Shown piece after piece: positions 1 to 11,300 of a stretch of 21,226 nt of DNA. This DNA is from a virus. The notes beneath the pieces are model-generated. The model worked only from the letters and a program-made list of their open reading frames with translations, made no database searches and had not been told where the DNA came from. The DNA is taken from positions 1 to 21,226 of IMG/VR virus record IMGVR_UViG_3300046758_000095, one strand, 5' to 3'. Positions within the stretch are counted from its first letter, which is position 1; each line of letters begins with the position of its first letter. Made by a program: the position numbers and the translations under genes.

Positions 1-3000
1 AAGTAGTATAATCAACAGCACCGCCACCGGCAACAGTACCAGCCAGGAAGTTTTTAGATTCTGCATCGTCTAAATTTACTATTTTACCAGCTTGAACTGC
101 TGCGTTATCTTCCACAAAGTCAATACTTGTTGCACTTGCAACAAACAATTCTCCGCCTAAAATATTTACATAAGCACGTTTTTCAACTGAAGCAACTTCA
201 ATTTGAAATCCACTACCTGTGCCGCCAACGCTACTTGCAAGAACACTAACTATATCGCCAACTGCGTATCCTGTTCCGCCTGTTTTTACATCAACATCTG
301 TAACTTGTCCTGCTGTAATAGTTATATCTGCTGTTGCTCCAGTACCAGATCCTGATACATTAGTTAGTGCTACATCTAGATAAGTTTCTGTACCGCCTGT
401 TGGTGTATATAAACTACCACCTGTAATTTCACCGTTATCTACATTAGTTAATACGCCTTCTCTAATTTCACTTACTGCACCTTGAGCGTTTCCGTCTGCA
501 CTTGTAACAATAGTTCTTACTGTTCCTGTGTCAGAAGTACTGCCAACATCTGCACCAGTATTTGCAATAGTAAATGTTGTTGCGCTCGGTGTGCTTAATA
601 CTTTACCGTTTACAGTAAACAATGTATTTGCATCAACTACAACCTGTACATTGTTGTCTATGTTTAAATTATGTGCTCCGGTTGTAGTAATAGTAGCAAT
701 ATTACTTGTACGCTGTATATTTGTTATTGTTTGACTTGTAAATGTATATGTATCGTCAGGATCTAAAACTAAGAACTGACTTGTGTTAGATGAACGTAAG
801 AAGAAGTTATCAACAATTGCAGAACTTGATCCTTTAGTTGTAATATTAACACCGCTATCTACACCGTTAATAAAGATATTACCAGCATTTACTTCCCATG
901 GATCTCCTGTGCTATCTTCGTTCTCGTCCCATGCTTCGCCAACAGTAGCTACAAGCATATTGCTGCTAAGTGAATATTCACCTTTTGCATATGCTATTGC
1001 GCCTGCTACACCAGGCTGAGTAATTGTATCACCGTCTTCTGCATTTACAGTACCGCTAAAATTAAGTTCTACTTGTTCATAATTTTCAGTAGCAATGTCA
1101 CCCGCTTTAAGATCAGATGGAGGAACATTATCAACTTGTAAAAGTCTTGATAGATATCCATTTGTATTTGTGTTTGTAAACTGTCTTGTTGCAGGAATCA
1201 AATCTGGATTAAGTTGTCCATTAGTATTCAATTGAACAATAGCACCTGGAACAGCCGCAGTTGACACAGTTTTGTCAACAAAGCCTCCTAATCTATTACT
1301 AATAAAGCTTCTAACTGCTAACTGGGTAGACAATCTTTCATTTTTAGGTCCACCAATTTCGTCATCGCCTAAGTTAACACTAGTTGAAATTTCTTCAATA
1401 GCGACATCAGAAAGACTTAGTCTTAGAGCATCTAGCTCGTCTACCTGTACTTTGTTTCTAAAGGTAATGTTACCTGTTCTGTTAAACGCTGTAATAAAGT
1501 CACCAACTTTAAAGTCACCAAGTTCGTTTGTACCTGATGAGTAACAACGTCCTGGCAATTCTTCAAACTGTTCAAATTCCTGTCTTGTATTACCACCGTT
1601 TTGCGGTAATGCGTTATAGTCTGTACCTGAACCAGCAAATTCCCAAGTGTGCGAAGAACTGTTAACAATACTTGGTCTGTGTAACCAAATTCCTGTTTCA
1701 GGCAAGTTTCCTAGATTAGTTAATGCATTACTACCGTCTGTTGCTTGTAAACTAAATGTAGCAGTACCGAGATCTCTTCTTGCACTTACTTCGTTAATAC
1801 CAATTGCAGTATTTGGAGATCCAGCATGGTCGCTTGTAATTGTACTTGTAGCATCAAATTGTATACGTAATGTACTTGATCCTACTGTTACTAATTCAAT
1901 ACTTACAATTAGTTTTCTATCAATCGGAACCCATTCGTGTACAATAGCACTGTTATTTTGTGCGCCTGTTGTACCTTGAATTTGTCTACCTGGTACAAAT
2001 TCATAGTTTTCAGCACCTGACTCAAGAATCAATTCTTGATAAGTTGTGTGGCTACTTGTAACTTCTTTTACAAAGAATTCGATAATATTAGATTGGAATT
2101 TATGTGTGCCTGTATTATTAAAGCCAGTAAACAAGTTAACATCAAACGCTAAACTTTCGTCAAATGTTAAGGTAAATTCGTTTTCGTCAATAAGTTTAAT
2201 GTAATATGTTTGTTCTGGATCTAAGCCGCCAATTGGTGGATTTCCATCAGGATCGTAAATAACCTTTTCGCCATTAGTATAACCGTGACCGGTAATAGAG
2301 AAAATATTAGTTACCGGATTTACTGCTGTAGCTGCATTAAAGGTTTGTTCTACAGGTGCTGATTTAAAGTTGTTTGTAACATCACCTTCTGAACTAACTT
2401 CTGCATATTGAGGAATATCACCTGGATCTCTTATTGCTTCTTTAACAATTTCAAATCGCGAATCAATAAAGTCTTCAATTGCTAATGTAATACCTGCTTG
2501 TCCACTAATTGCGGTATTTGTTAATTCACTTGCTTTTTCAATGGCTGCAATTGTTTGTCTTTCTTGTCCACTAATTTGACTTCTACTACTGTCTGCTAGG
2601 TTATTAGTGTAGTATGATAAGCCTGCTGCTCGTGTATATCTGTTACCAGTATCCCATGTATCTTGTGCAACTGCTTCTACAATTAGTCTAGTATCTCTGC
2701 GACATTTTTCAACATCATAAGTAAATCCGTACCATATATTTGCAGCAATTTGTTGCTCAATATATTCGTTGACATTTTGCGCAATATTAATTCTTGTGGT
2801 ATAATCTAAAATATTATAACTATTTTGCAGACTAGCTGCTGTCCATGTAATGTCTGGATAATCTTGTTCAAGTTCACTTATTGTTGCATCGCCGTCTGCA
2901 TCAATGTAATCTATAATTTCCTGCACAAGTGCTTGAGCTTTGGCCGATGCAGTGGCGCTACCAGCAGTACCGCTTGTATCTTGTGTTTCAGTTGTTCCAG

Positions 3001-5212
3001 TTGATGTAGTAACTGTGGTTTCTAATATAACTTGACCAATAACTTCTACAAGTCTGTCATAAGCAGCAATAGTTTCTTCTTTTTTACCAGATCCGTATTG
3101 TGCTACTGTTCCTACAAAGTACGCTAATGCAGCGTCATATGTTTGTAAGTTACCACCATAAGTTAAATCATAAACTAATGCATCTACGATTAAACCAATA
3201 TCTTCTTGACATTTAGCACTATTATAGTTGAAGCTAGGTGTAAATGGTGATATACCTGCTGAAACTTGATCTGCAATCCAAGCAGTAACTTCGTCTTGAA
3301 CAAATGCTTTGTTTGCAATTAATTGTTGTACTGCATTTGCGTAACCAGAATCACTAGCATTGTTTGATCCGCCTGTAGGAGTTGGAAAACTATATGCATC
3401 TGCGGCGCTTTCGCCATTGTCAACAATATCAATAACTTCATCCCATAGTGCATTAACACGAGATATAAATGTGCTATCTGCAAGATAATCATCTGTAATA
3501 CTTTTTGCATATGTAAATGCTGCTACATGTTGATCTCTTTGGCTTGGTAGTAAATCAAATGTTCCATTATAATAACGCAAAGCTGCACTAACACTTCTAT
3601 AATTACTATTAAATGCAGCGTCTTGTCGTATAGCATCTAGTAATAGGTTAGTATCACGTTTACATTTTTCAACATTATATTCAAACCCTGCCCATATACT
3701 AGGCGAGGCGCCTGCTATTTGTGCTTGTATCCATGTAACTGTATCGTCGGCAATTGTATTCTTCTGTGCTAGTATACTATTATACGCAATCTTGTATCCT
3801 GTATCTCTAAAGCGTAAAACAAATTCTTCAACCGGTGTTTCTCTATTAATACCAACAAGTGTAATTGTTTGTAAGCCTTCGAACTGACCTGTAGCTGTTA
3901 CAGTAGCACGATCAAATTCAAATGCTTTTGGTGAATAACCACTAGATCTCAACGCATACAAACCAAAGTTTGTCGCGGAGTTAGTAATGGAACAATAACC
4001 ACCGGACTGTGTGTAAACACCATTTAGTAGGAAAATTTGGAAACACGAAACGATCTGTGCGTAAGCATCGTTGAGTAGTCTCCAACCTGTACCACCAAAC
4101 GAAAGCATAGTGTATGCGTTAGCAACCATTGATTTACCTTGTTCAGGTACAGCACCAGCAACAGGATTTTCAGCTTCAATAGCAAAGTCTGGAACGTTTG
4201 GAGATTCAACTAATGCACCGTCAATCTTAGCACCACTACCGCCTAAGAAACTAATAATTGAACAGTTCTGTGTATATGGCGATGTAAAAATTCTTGGTTT
4301 TGTGTTAGGTAAGTTTGTATATTCTGCACGGTCAGTAACGTCTGTAGCGTTTGGATCATCAAACACTGTAGCATAGTCCCAAGTAATAGTTGGAATACCG
4401 TTAGCATCAATACCGTCTCTAAATGTAAATTCACCAAAGTAACATGCGTTACGAACACGGAACATGTCTAAGTTTGCATTGGCTGGACGTACAATACAAC
4501 CACGTAGGCCGTCACCTTTGACAACAACATTGTCTGGAATAATAACTGGGTTATCTTCTGTATAGTCACCAACAGCAACTTTAATGTTTACTCTAGTAGC
4601 GGACAATGTTCCGTCAGGATTATAAACAATTGCTGATGCTAATTTACATGCTGCCTTAATAGTTCTAACCGGTGCACTCTGTCCATCGTTTGCATCGTCA
4701 CCTTGCTCTTCACTAACATAAATGACGTTACCGCCAAAAATGTCTGGATCTGTAAAACTTAAATTACCTGCTCCGTCTGTTTTTAAAAGCTGACCAATAG
4801 TACCTGTAACCGGAGGCAATGTTAAGGTATATCCGTCTGCTAAAGTATCAGGTGATTTAAGACTAACACCGTCATCACCTGACGCAGTTAATTCTTTGAA
4901 TGTAAGAGTATTTGCGTCTTCAATATTAACTCTATCTTTTAAATTAATATCAGTGTCATTAATAATCATGCGTTCTGTATTGTTAACAGTCATGGTAACC
5001 TGGGCTTGATCTGCTGCGCCTAGGTCATCTACTTTAACTTCAGTATCGCCTTCAAAAATTCTTTTTGTAATATCTTGTACTGTGTTATCATCTCTTAGTA
5101 AATAAACTTTACCGTCGGCTGTGTTAATTGCTAATTCGCCGGAACTGAGTTGTGATACTATTGGCTGTTTTCCAGCCACAGCACTACGCTTGTGTCTTAA
5201 TGTTGTTGCCAT
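1..5212 (-). CDS. Giant tail-fibre/adhesin-like virion protein, partial (3' end beyond the left edge)
   Basis: An unbroken reading frame runs from ATG at 5212 to base 2, at least 1737 codons, with no stop. A strong AGGAGG lies about 9 nt before the ATG. The N-terminus (residues 4-50) has an LRHKRS motif, then GELAIN and DGKVYL, as in virion-attached fibre proteins of marine T4-like phages. Residues about 165-440 look like a parallel beta-helix: YVSEEQGDDANDG, RTIKAA and GDYTEDNP recall DUF1565/pectin-lyase folds, followed by QIVSCF, GGYCSITNS and FGLY. Residues about 500-935 hold three CxRD modules (Cys 517, 668, 837). Residues about 1190-1240 carry a TDYNALPQNGG/GDFKVGDF domain, and about 1308-1340 a PGAIVQLNTNGQLNPDLIP fibre motif. 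The visible C-terminal end has Gly-rich GTGY-type beta repeats. It is a paralogue of the 2528-aa protein encoded just upstream. I infer a receptor-binding or fibre role. The enzyme-like fold shows no catalytic residues I could assign. Confidence 0.85.
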   Translation of the reverse strand, partial: MATTLRHKRSAVAGKQPIVSQLSSGELAINTADGKVYLLRDDNTVQDITKRIFEGDTEVKVDDLGAADQAQVTMTVNNTERMIINDTDINLKDRVNIEDANTLTFKELTASGDDGVSLKSPDTLADGYTLTLPPVTGTIGQLLKTDGAGNLSFTDPDIFGGNVIYVSEEQGDDANDGQSAPVRTIKAACKLASAIVYNPDGTLSATRVNIKVAVGDYTEDNPVIIPDNVVVKGDGLRGCIVRPANANLDMFRVRNACYFGEFTFRDGIDANGIPTITWDYATVFDDPNATDVTDRAEYTNLPNTKPRIFTSPYTQNCSIISFLGGSGAKIDGALVESPNVPDFAIEAENPVAGAVPEQGKSMVANAYTMLSFGGTGWRLLNDAYAQIVSCFQIFLLNGVYTQSGGYCSITNSATNFGLYALRSSGYSPKAFEFDRATVTATGQFEGLQTITLVGINRETPVEEFVLRFRDTGYKIAYNSILAQKNTIADDTVTWIQAQIAGASPSIWAGFEYNVEKCKRDTNLLLDAIRQDAAFNSNYRSVSAALRYYNGTFDLLPSQRDQHVAAFTYAKSITDDYLADSTFISRVNALWDEVIDIVDNGESAADAYSFPTPTGGSNNASDSGYANAVQQLIANKAFVQDEVTAWIADQVSAGISPFTPSFNYNSAKCQEDIGLIVDALVYDLTYGGNLQTYDAALAYFVGTVAQYGSGKKEETIAAYDRLVEVIGQVILETTVTTSTGTTETQDTSGTAGSATASAKAQALVQEIIDYIDADGDATISELEQDYPDITWTAASLQNSYNILDYTTRINIAQNVNEYIEQQIAANIWYGFTYDVEKCRRDTRLIVEAVAQDTWDTGNRYTRAAGLSYYTNNLADSSRSQISGQERQTIAAIEKASELTNTAISGQAGITLAIEDFIDSRFEIVKEAIRDPGDIPQYAEVSSEGDVTNNFKSAPVEQTFNAATAVNPVTNIFSITGHGYTNGEKVIYDPDGNPPIGGLDPEQTYYIKLIDENEFTLTFDESLAFDVNLFTGFNNTGTHKFQSNIIEFFVKEVTSSHTTYQELILESGAENYEFVPGRQIQGTTGAQNNSAIVHEWVPIDRKLIVSIELVTVGSSTLRIQFDATSTITSDHAGSPNTAIGINEVSARRDLGTATFSLQATDGSNALTNLGNLPETGIWLHRPSIVNSSSHTWEFAGSGTDYNALPQNGGNTRQEFEQFEELPGRCYSSGTNELGDFKVGDFITAFNRTGNITFRNKVQVDELDALRLSLSDVAIEEISTSVNLGDDEIGGPKNERLSTQLAVRSFISNRLGGFVDKTVSTAAVPGAIVQLNTNGQLNPDLIPATRQFTNTNTNGYLSRLLQVDNVPPSDLKAGDIATENYEQVELNFSGTVNAEDGDTITQPGVAGAIAYAKGEYSLSSNMLVATVGEAWDENEDSTGDPWEVNAGNIFINGVDSGVNITTKGSSSAIVDNFFLRSSNTSQFLVLDPDDTYTFTSQTITNIQRTSNIATITTTGAHNLNIDNNVQVVVDANTLFTVNGKVLSTPSATTFTIANTGADVGSTSDTGTVRTIVTSADGNAQGAVSEIREGVLTNVDNGEITGGSLYTPTGGTETYLDVALTNVSGSGTGATADITITAGQVTDVDVKTGGTGYAVGDIVSVLASSVGGTGSGFQIEVASVEKRAYVNILGGELFVASATSIDFVEDNAAVQAGKIVNLDDAESKNFLAGTVAGGGAVDYTT
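2420..3715 (-). repeat. Three CxRD helical modules in the partial giant protein
   Basis: Protein-level repeat inside the giant gene. Cysteine codons at 3662-3664 (CKRD, residue 517), 3209-3211 (CQED, residue 668) and 2702-2704 (CRRD, residue 837) each start a helix of the form CxxDxxL(I/L)(V/L)(D/E)A. The first is the short subtype (AIRQD, then NSNYR; 151 residues to the next Cys). The second is the long subtype (ALVYD, then YGGN, with a TGTTETQD insertion; 169 residues). The third is more divergent (DTGNRY). The modules match those of the 2528-aa paralogue. Confidence 0.85.
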
Positions 5213-5226
5213 TTGCAACTGCCTCC

Positions 5227-5297
5227 TATTTAGGTACGGGTCAGGTCTATATAGACGCCCAATCTACACGATAGTAATCGTTGTATAGTTATTTATC
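5227..5297 (-). promoter_or_regulatory. Late-promoter-like GATAAATA and structured leader of the left giant gene
   Basis: GATAAATA (minus strand, 5297-5290) matches the T4-type late promoter core TATAAATA in seven of eight bases. The same octamer stands before the 121-aa gene at 14799-14792. The 78-nt leader to the ATG at 5212 holds two small hairpins: ACGAT/ATCGT around a four-base loop, and a perfect 12-bp palindrome GTCTATATAGAC at 5245-5256. It ends in the AGGAGG ribosome site at 5226-5221. The assignment rests on motif, position just after a terminator-like hairpin, and recurrence. Confidence 0.6.
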
Positions 5298-5309
5298 ATA
5301 GGAGTAAAA

Positions 5310-5333
5310 TGGTAGCTTAATTAAAAGCTACCA
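5310..5333 (-). terminator. Hairpin across the stop codon of the 2528-aa gene
   Basis: Perfect 9-bp inverted repeat TGGTAGCTT/AAGCTACCA (5310-5318 and 5325-5333) with a 6-base AT loop. The gene's TAA stop (5323-5321) is in the loop. On the minus strand it is followed by ATTTTA, a short U tract, so it is a weak intrinsic terminator or an mRNA 3'-end stabiliser. A late-type promoter follows 13 bases on. Confidence 0.6.
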
Positions 5334-8300
5334 CCATCGATTGTGTCAGTCCAAACTGGTGTTGCATCTGAATCGCTTGTTACAGTTAGTATTTGGAAAC
5401 TATCACTTGCATCTGACGTACCTGCGGCTGCTGTTACCTTTACTGGGTTTGCAGTATCTCCGTAAAGTATACCATCTTCTGTAAATGTACTAACACCAGT
5501 ACCACCATATTGTACTTCTAAATCAATATTAGTTAATGCCAATGTTCCGTCAATTGTAACATCTTCGTTAACTTTTAAATTTTGATCTAGTGTTGTTAAA
5601 CCGCCTGTTGCACCGATAGCTATTGTTGTAGCAGCACCAGCAAAGTTTACTGTTGTTGCATCGGTGTTCAACAAATTAAATGTAGCTTGATTTGTACTTA
5701 TAGTGTCATTATTAACTGCAATGTCAGTAGTAAATGTTGAAACTTCTTCACCAAGTCTGAGTTTTTCAACTTGCGCAGTACCGCCTATCATTGTGCGGAA
5801 TACCATATCAAAGTCTTCTTGACCACTTGTTACATCAGTGCTTACGACTTCAACTTGACCTGCTAATTCAAAGTTGTTGTTTCCGGTTTCTAATTCAAAT
5901 TTTAGACCAGTACCGCTACCAGCTACAGGAGTTCCTGCTGCGTTATGATGTGCAAGTGTCATTGGATACACAATATCATCTGCTGCACTATCAGGTGCAT
6001 CAGTTAATAATTTAAATCCATCTGGTGATAAAATTGTATCTGCAGGTATTAAAAGTTTATCACTAGCTACATCTGTAAGTTGCAATACGCCGCTATTATC
6101 GCCGCTTATAAATCCTTGTACATGGATATTTTCAGCAACACCTAAACCACCTGCAATTGTTAACGCACCAGTTTGATAATCAATACTAGGTGTTGTTGCA
6201 CCTAAACTTAAAACCTCAATTGACGAATCAAATGCTGCTGTATTTTGATTAATGATAAATCTTTGTACATTAGCAGTAACAAATTTTAATTGATCATTAT
6301 CTGATCCAGGAGTATCTTCAGGACTAATAAATGTGTCTTGATCAACATCCTTAACGCCGCCAAGTGCGCCCCATGCTGTTCCATCATATCCTTCAAACGA
6401 ACTATCAGTAGTATTATATCTAATTTGACCTTGTACTTCTGTTGGACGTTCAGCTGTTGTACCAACCGGAACTTGTAAAGAGCTTGTACTATCAATTATT
6501 ACATCTTCTACGTTAATTGTAAGAGTACCAGTTGTTGCACCTATGTTAATAGTAGTAGCTGCACCGAACGCATTTATAGTAGTTGCATTTGTATTAAGTA
6601 AGTTAAATGCACCTGTTTCATCTGTAATAATGTTGGTACCATTTACTTCTATATCTCTATCAGCAATTAAGTCTCTATCAGCAACAATATCTTGCCCAGC
6701 ATGTATACTAAGCTGCGCACTCATACCACCAGTAACTTGTATTGCACCAGTTACATTATCAGTTGCATCATCGCCATTCAAAACAATTAAGTTTGGAACA
6801 GCACCAATTTCAACTATTGCAGCACCGTCCGTTGTGTTAATGCTAATATAATCATCAACGTTTTCATGTATTCTAAACACATCAACAGTATCATCAGGTA
6901 CATCGATATCTGTAATACCGTTTATATCAATACTATCTTCTGCTCTATCTGTTCCTAAGCGTGTATTTCCGTTTACATTTAAACTTAGATTAACAAATAA
7001 ATCTTCGCCAATACCAACACCACCGTCAACTACAAGAGCACCTGTAATAGGACTTGTACTTCCGCTATCGTTTTGAATTTCAACTCTTGGTTGTTCGCCA
7101 AACGTGAACTTTTCTTCGCCTTCTCTAGTATTAACACTTACATAATCTTCTGTACCAACGCTAATACTGTATGCTTGTAAACTTTGTACTGGAACAGTTA
7201 AAGCAACATCGCCGGTAAAGTTTATATTACCGTTTACAGTAAGAACACCTTCTACCAACATATCTGGGTTGATTGTAACTAAACCTGTTGCAGCACCTAT
7301 GTTTATTTCTGATGCTTCTCCACCAAAGTTAATAGTGTCAGCAGTTGTATTTAAAAGGTTAAATGTATCTACTGCGGTAGAAAGTACATCACCGTCAACG
7401 TCTAAGTTACCGTCTAGTACAACGTCTCCTGTAATTGTACCACCAGTAAGTTTGTTTAAGTATCTGTTTTCAACGTATGTTGCAACTGCTTTTTGTGTAG
7501 GAGATGTATTAATATCTTGTAAACCGTTACTAGCAGTCATGTTAGGGTTATTGCTAACTTCTTTAAGTTCTACACCAACTGGAATACCGTCTCTAATAAA
7601 CGGTCCAACACTTGTTAAACCTTGTAAGTCAATCTCGTTAGCGTTAAGTGTAATCGCACCTGTAAGTGCGTTAACACCAAAGAAGTTACCAACTCTAAAG
7701 TTACCAATTTGGTCAACTGTACCACCAGCAAAAACTTTACCTTGATCTGTTTCGATAATCTCTTGTTCAGCAATTGGCGAGCCACCAAAGAATGGAAGTG
7801 CGTTATATGTAATACCTGCGCCAACATATTCAAATGCATGTCCTGATGTACTAATTGTACTAACATTATACAATTGTCCTAGTGTATCGTTTTGAATAGT
7901 AATTATACCTGGACTTATTGTAATATCATATGTACCACCATATGTAGCATTGATTTGTTTAATTGCTTCGTCTACTACTGATTCAGTATTGCGCAAAATT
8001 ATTTCACGTTCAATATTATATGTACTATTTCCTAGTCCATAATTGTGATCTTGTTCTGTCCATCCAGTTGTATAACCTTCTTGTATAGACTGCGCAATTC
8101 TATCAATAAGTAGTTCTGCAACTTGTCCTGCTGCTAAACTACCGTCTGGTATACTAATATCCTGAGTTAATGTGTTACCAGGACTCTTCGTAATAGGATT
8201 GTTTTGTGCAATTTCTCTAAGTATATCTCCAAGATATCTATATGTTAATTCGGTAATTGATTCTTGCCCTGCAATAACCGCATTGTTATAATATGCTAAT

Positions 8301-11300
8301 CCTGCACGTCTAGTTTGTTTATTACCGCCATACATCATATCGTATACTACTGCATCTACAATATATTTTGTATCTCTTTCGCATACTTCAGTTTTATATT
8401 CAAAGTCAACAATGTCAGTAAAGATAAAACTTGTTACTGATGATTGTATTACTGCTTTTTGTGCTAATAATTGAGCTGCTGCGTTTTGTTGAGTAACATT
8501 TAACCAACTAAAGTTAGGTTGAATTTCTCCAGGTGTTCCGCTTAATGTTTGCGCTGTTACAGCATCTTCTATAATTTGTAATAAGTTTGAAGATGTTGTT
8601 GCTTCAACTGTAGTACCGTAATTGCCATTTAAACTTTGTGATTCATTGTTACCTGTGCTTGGTGTAACTGCAACACCTTGAATAACATCTTCAATAACGT
8701 CTGCTAAGTGTGCCCATGCTGCGCCAGTAACTGCTGCCTGTTCATCAGGTAGATATTCAGTTGCTCCTAAGAAATAAGCTCTAGTTGCAATTAACATCGC
8801 AATATTACCAGTATATAATAAATCATGGCAAAGTGCATCAATTACATATGCAGTATCACGTTCACATTTTTCTATGTCATATGTAAATCCATTGTAGGTT
8901 GTATTGATATAGTTTATTGTTTCAACTTGTAACGATGATTTTAAATCTATAAAGTCTTGTCTTGCAGATAATACTGCTGAATCAACCCATGCTGTACTTG
9001 GAGATACTGTTGCTGGCAAAGTGTCAATTCCAAATTCTACAACATCTTCTACAATTTGTACCAATGCTTCTACATCAGTTACTTCTGTTGAACTAGCATT
9101 AGAACCACTTGTATCCTGAGATTCACTATTACCTGTCTGTGCAGTTATTGAAGTGCCTAATAAAATTTCTTCTATAAGTCCTTGTAAGTGATTAAACCCT
9201 GCGGCTGTTTCTAATTGCTCACCTGGAACTTGTGTAGTTGCATTTTCAAAATATGACGAAGCAGCCAATTTAGTTGCTGTATTGCCGCCATAAACAATAT
9301 CGTATGTTAATGCATCTACAATATAACCAACATCTCTTTCACATTTTGTTGTGTTAAATGTTAAACTAGGAAAATTGTTTTGAATATAAGCTCTAGTGTC
9401 ATTTGCTAAGAATGCTCTATTGGCTTGTAATCTATCTCTAGCTGCTGTGATTGTTGCTGCTGCACCTGTAGGTATCGGAAATGATAAAGTGTCTGCTGCT
9501 GTATCTGTACTTACAACACCATTGTTTATAATGTCTACTATTTCGTCAAATGCTGCATTACTTCTAAGAACTGCTGTTGCATCAGCAGTCATAATAGTCG
9601 AAGCTCTTCCTTTTAAGAAGTTTATTGCCCCTACTGTTTGTGCTTTTTGATCGCTTTGTACATACGCACTTCCGGCTCTTTGATAAGCAAGTCCGTTTGT
9701 TACTGCATTATAGTTTGTTCCAAATGCAACATCAGATTGTACTGCATCAATTATTAAGCCTGTATCACGTGAGCATTTTGCACTGTCGTATACAAATAAA
9801 GTACCGCTTCCATTGTCATATACATTATTAATATATGCTGTAGTTTCTTTTGTCAAAAATTCACGGTTGTTAATAATTTGTTCAACTGCGTCAATTAAGT
9901 CTTGTCCAGCTGGTCCTGGACTTTCAAATGTTCTACCTTCACTTGGAATAGTATTATATTCAATAACTTCTAGGACATCGTCCCAACGATCAGATACTTG
10001 TTGTTTGATAAAACTATCTAAATCAACTGCTGCAACACTAAGTTCTTTTGCTTTCCTTAGTGCCATTATAGTTGCAGGTTTTTGTTGCTCATCAAAATAA
10101 GCAACATTAGCTCTATAATATGCCTGACCAGCTGTTAAACTGTTGTGATTAGTTCCTAGTTGAGCATCTCTATATACTGCATCAATTATTAATCCAGTGT
10201 CTCTTTCACATTTTGTTCTATCAAATGTATCATTAGGATAAGTTGCCAACAAGTAAGCGTTTGTTGCACTTATCATTGAAGTTGTATTGTTTAATATATC
10301 ATTTGCAGCATTTTGTTTTACTAATGTTTCGCTATCATATGTTGGATATGTTATAAGAGGTAATCTACTAGTTGTATTTTCTGCAACTACATCTTCAATA
10401 TTAAATAGTAAACTATCTAATGCATCTGCTTCAATACTAGTTGCTGCCGCATTACTAAAATCTTGTGTTTCTGTAGTGCCAGGGCTTTGTACTACAACTT
10501 GTTCTCTTACTACAGATTTTATAACATTACGCATTCTCGCAAAACCATCTGCAATTCTAGTTCTGTTAATTGCTGTGTAACTTGCTATTTTACGTCTGCT
10601 ATAGTATCTAAAACCTTCTCTAACAACACCACTGTTACCTGTGTATAATATATCGTAAGTTAAAGCATCTACAATTTTCTTAAAATCTTCATAGAAGTCT
10701 GTTTCGTCTTGTGCTGTCCAAGTGTCAGTTAGTGTCGGATGTTCGCTTTTCATATAAGCAACAAATTCGTCTGCTAAAAAGTCTTTGTTTGCTTGTAATT
10801 GATTTTTAGAATCTCTTCTATTTGCTTCTACACCGGCAAAGTCTGGGAAGTCAATTGTTATTCCTGAACTATCGCCATCATCAAAAATATTCACATAACT
10901 GTTAAACGATTCGTTAACAAATGTAGTCATTGCTCCGTCTGCTAGAACTTCTGTCAACGCTAGTGACCTAGTCTGCAAATCTTTCCAAGCATTTAAGTAT
11001 AATTCTTTTTGTGTATCTCTTACTACATATTCTTGTGCATCTCTTACTACATGATAATTACTTCCTAATGCACATGTATAAGCAACTGCCTTTAAAAGAT
11101 TAGTTGCATCAGTTTCAAACTGTGGAACATTGTAACTTAATTCAGTAAACTGATTTCTTATATATTCTGTAATTTCTTCTACAATGAAATCTTTATTTGC
11201 AACAATATTGTCTTTTGCTCTACGAACTCCTAAGTCAACAGTTGACAAATCATTATAATTAATATCAGGAGCAGCACTACTATCTTCGTTTGCAAGGAAA

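Noticed and set aside
1441-4458. Minus-strand frames of 61-75 codons within the left giant gene
   Set aside because: They are in a different phase from the continuous giant frame and have repetitive Leu/Gln/Thr composition typical of out-of-frame translation.
5227-5234. CCTAAATA as a second late promoter of the left giant gene
   Set aside because: Transcription would start at or inside the AGGAGG ribosome site, leaving no usable leader. The site at 5297-5290 is better placed.
7269-7745. Plus-strand frame of 158 codons
   Set aside because: It lies wholly opposite the 2528-aa gene, and its composition is that of the complement of Thr/Asn/Gly-rich coding sequence.
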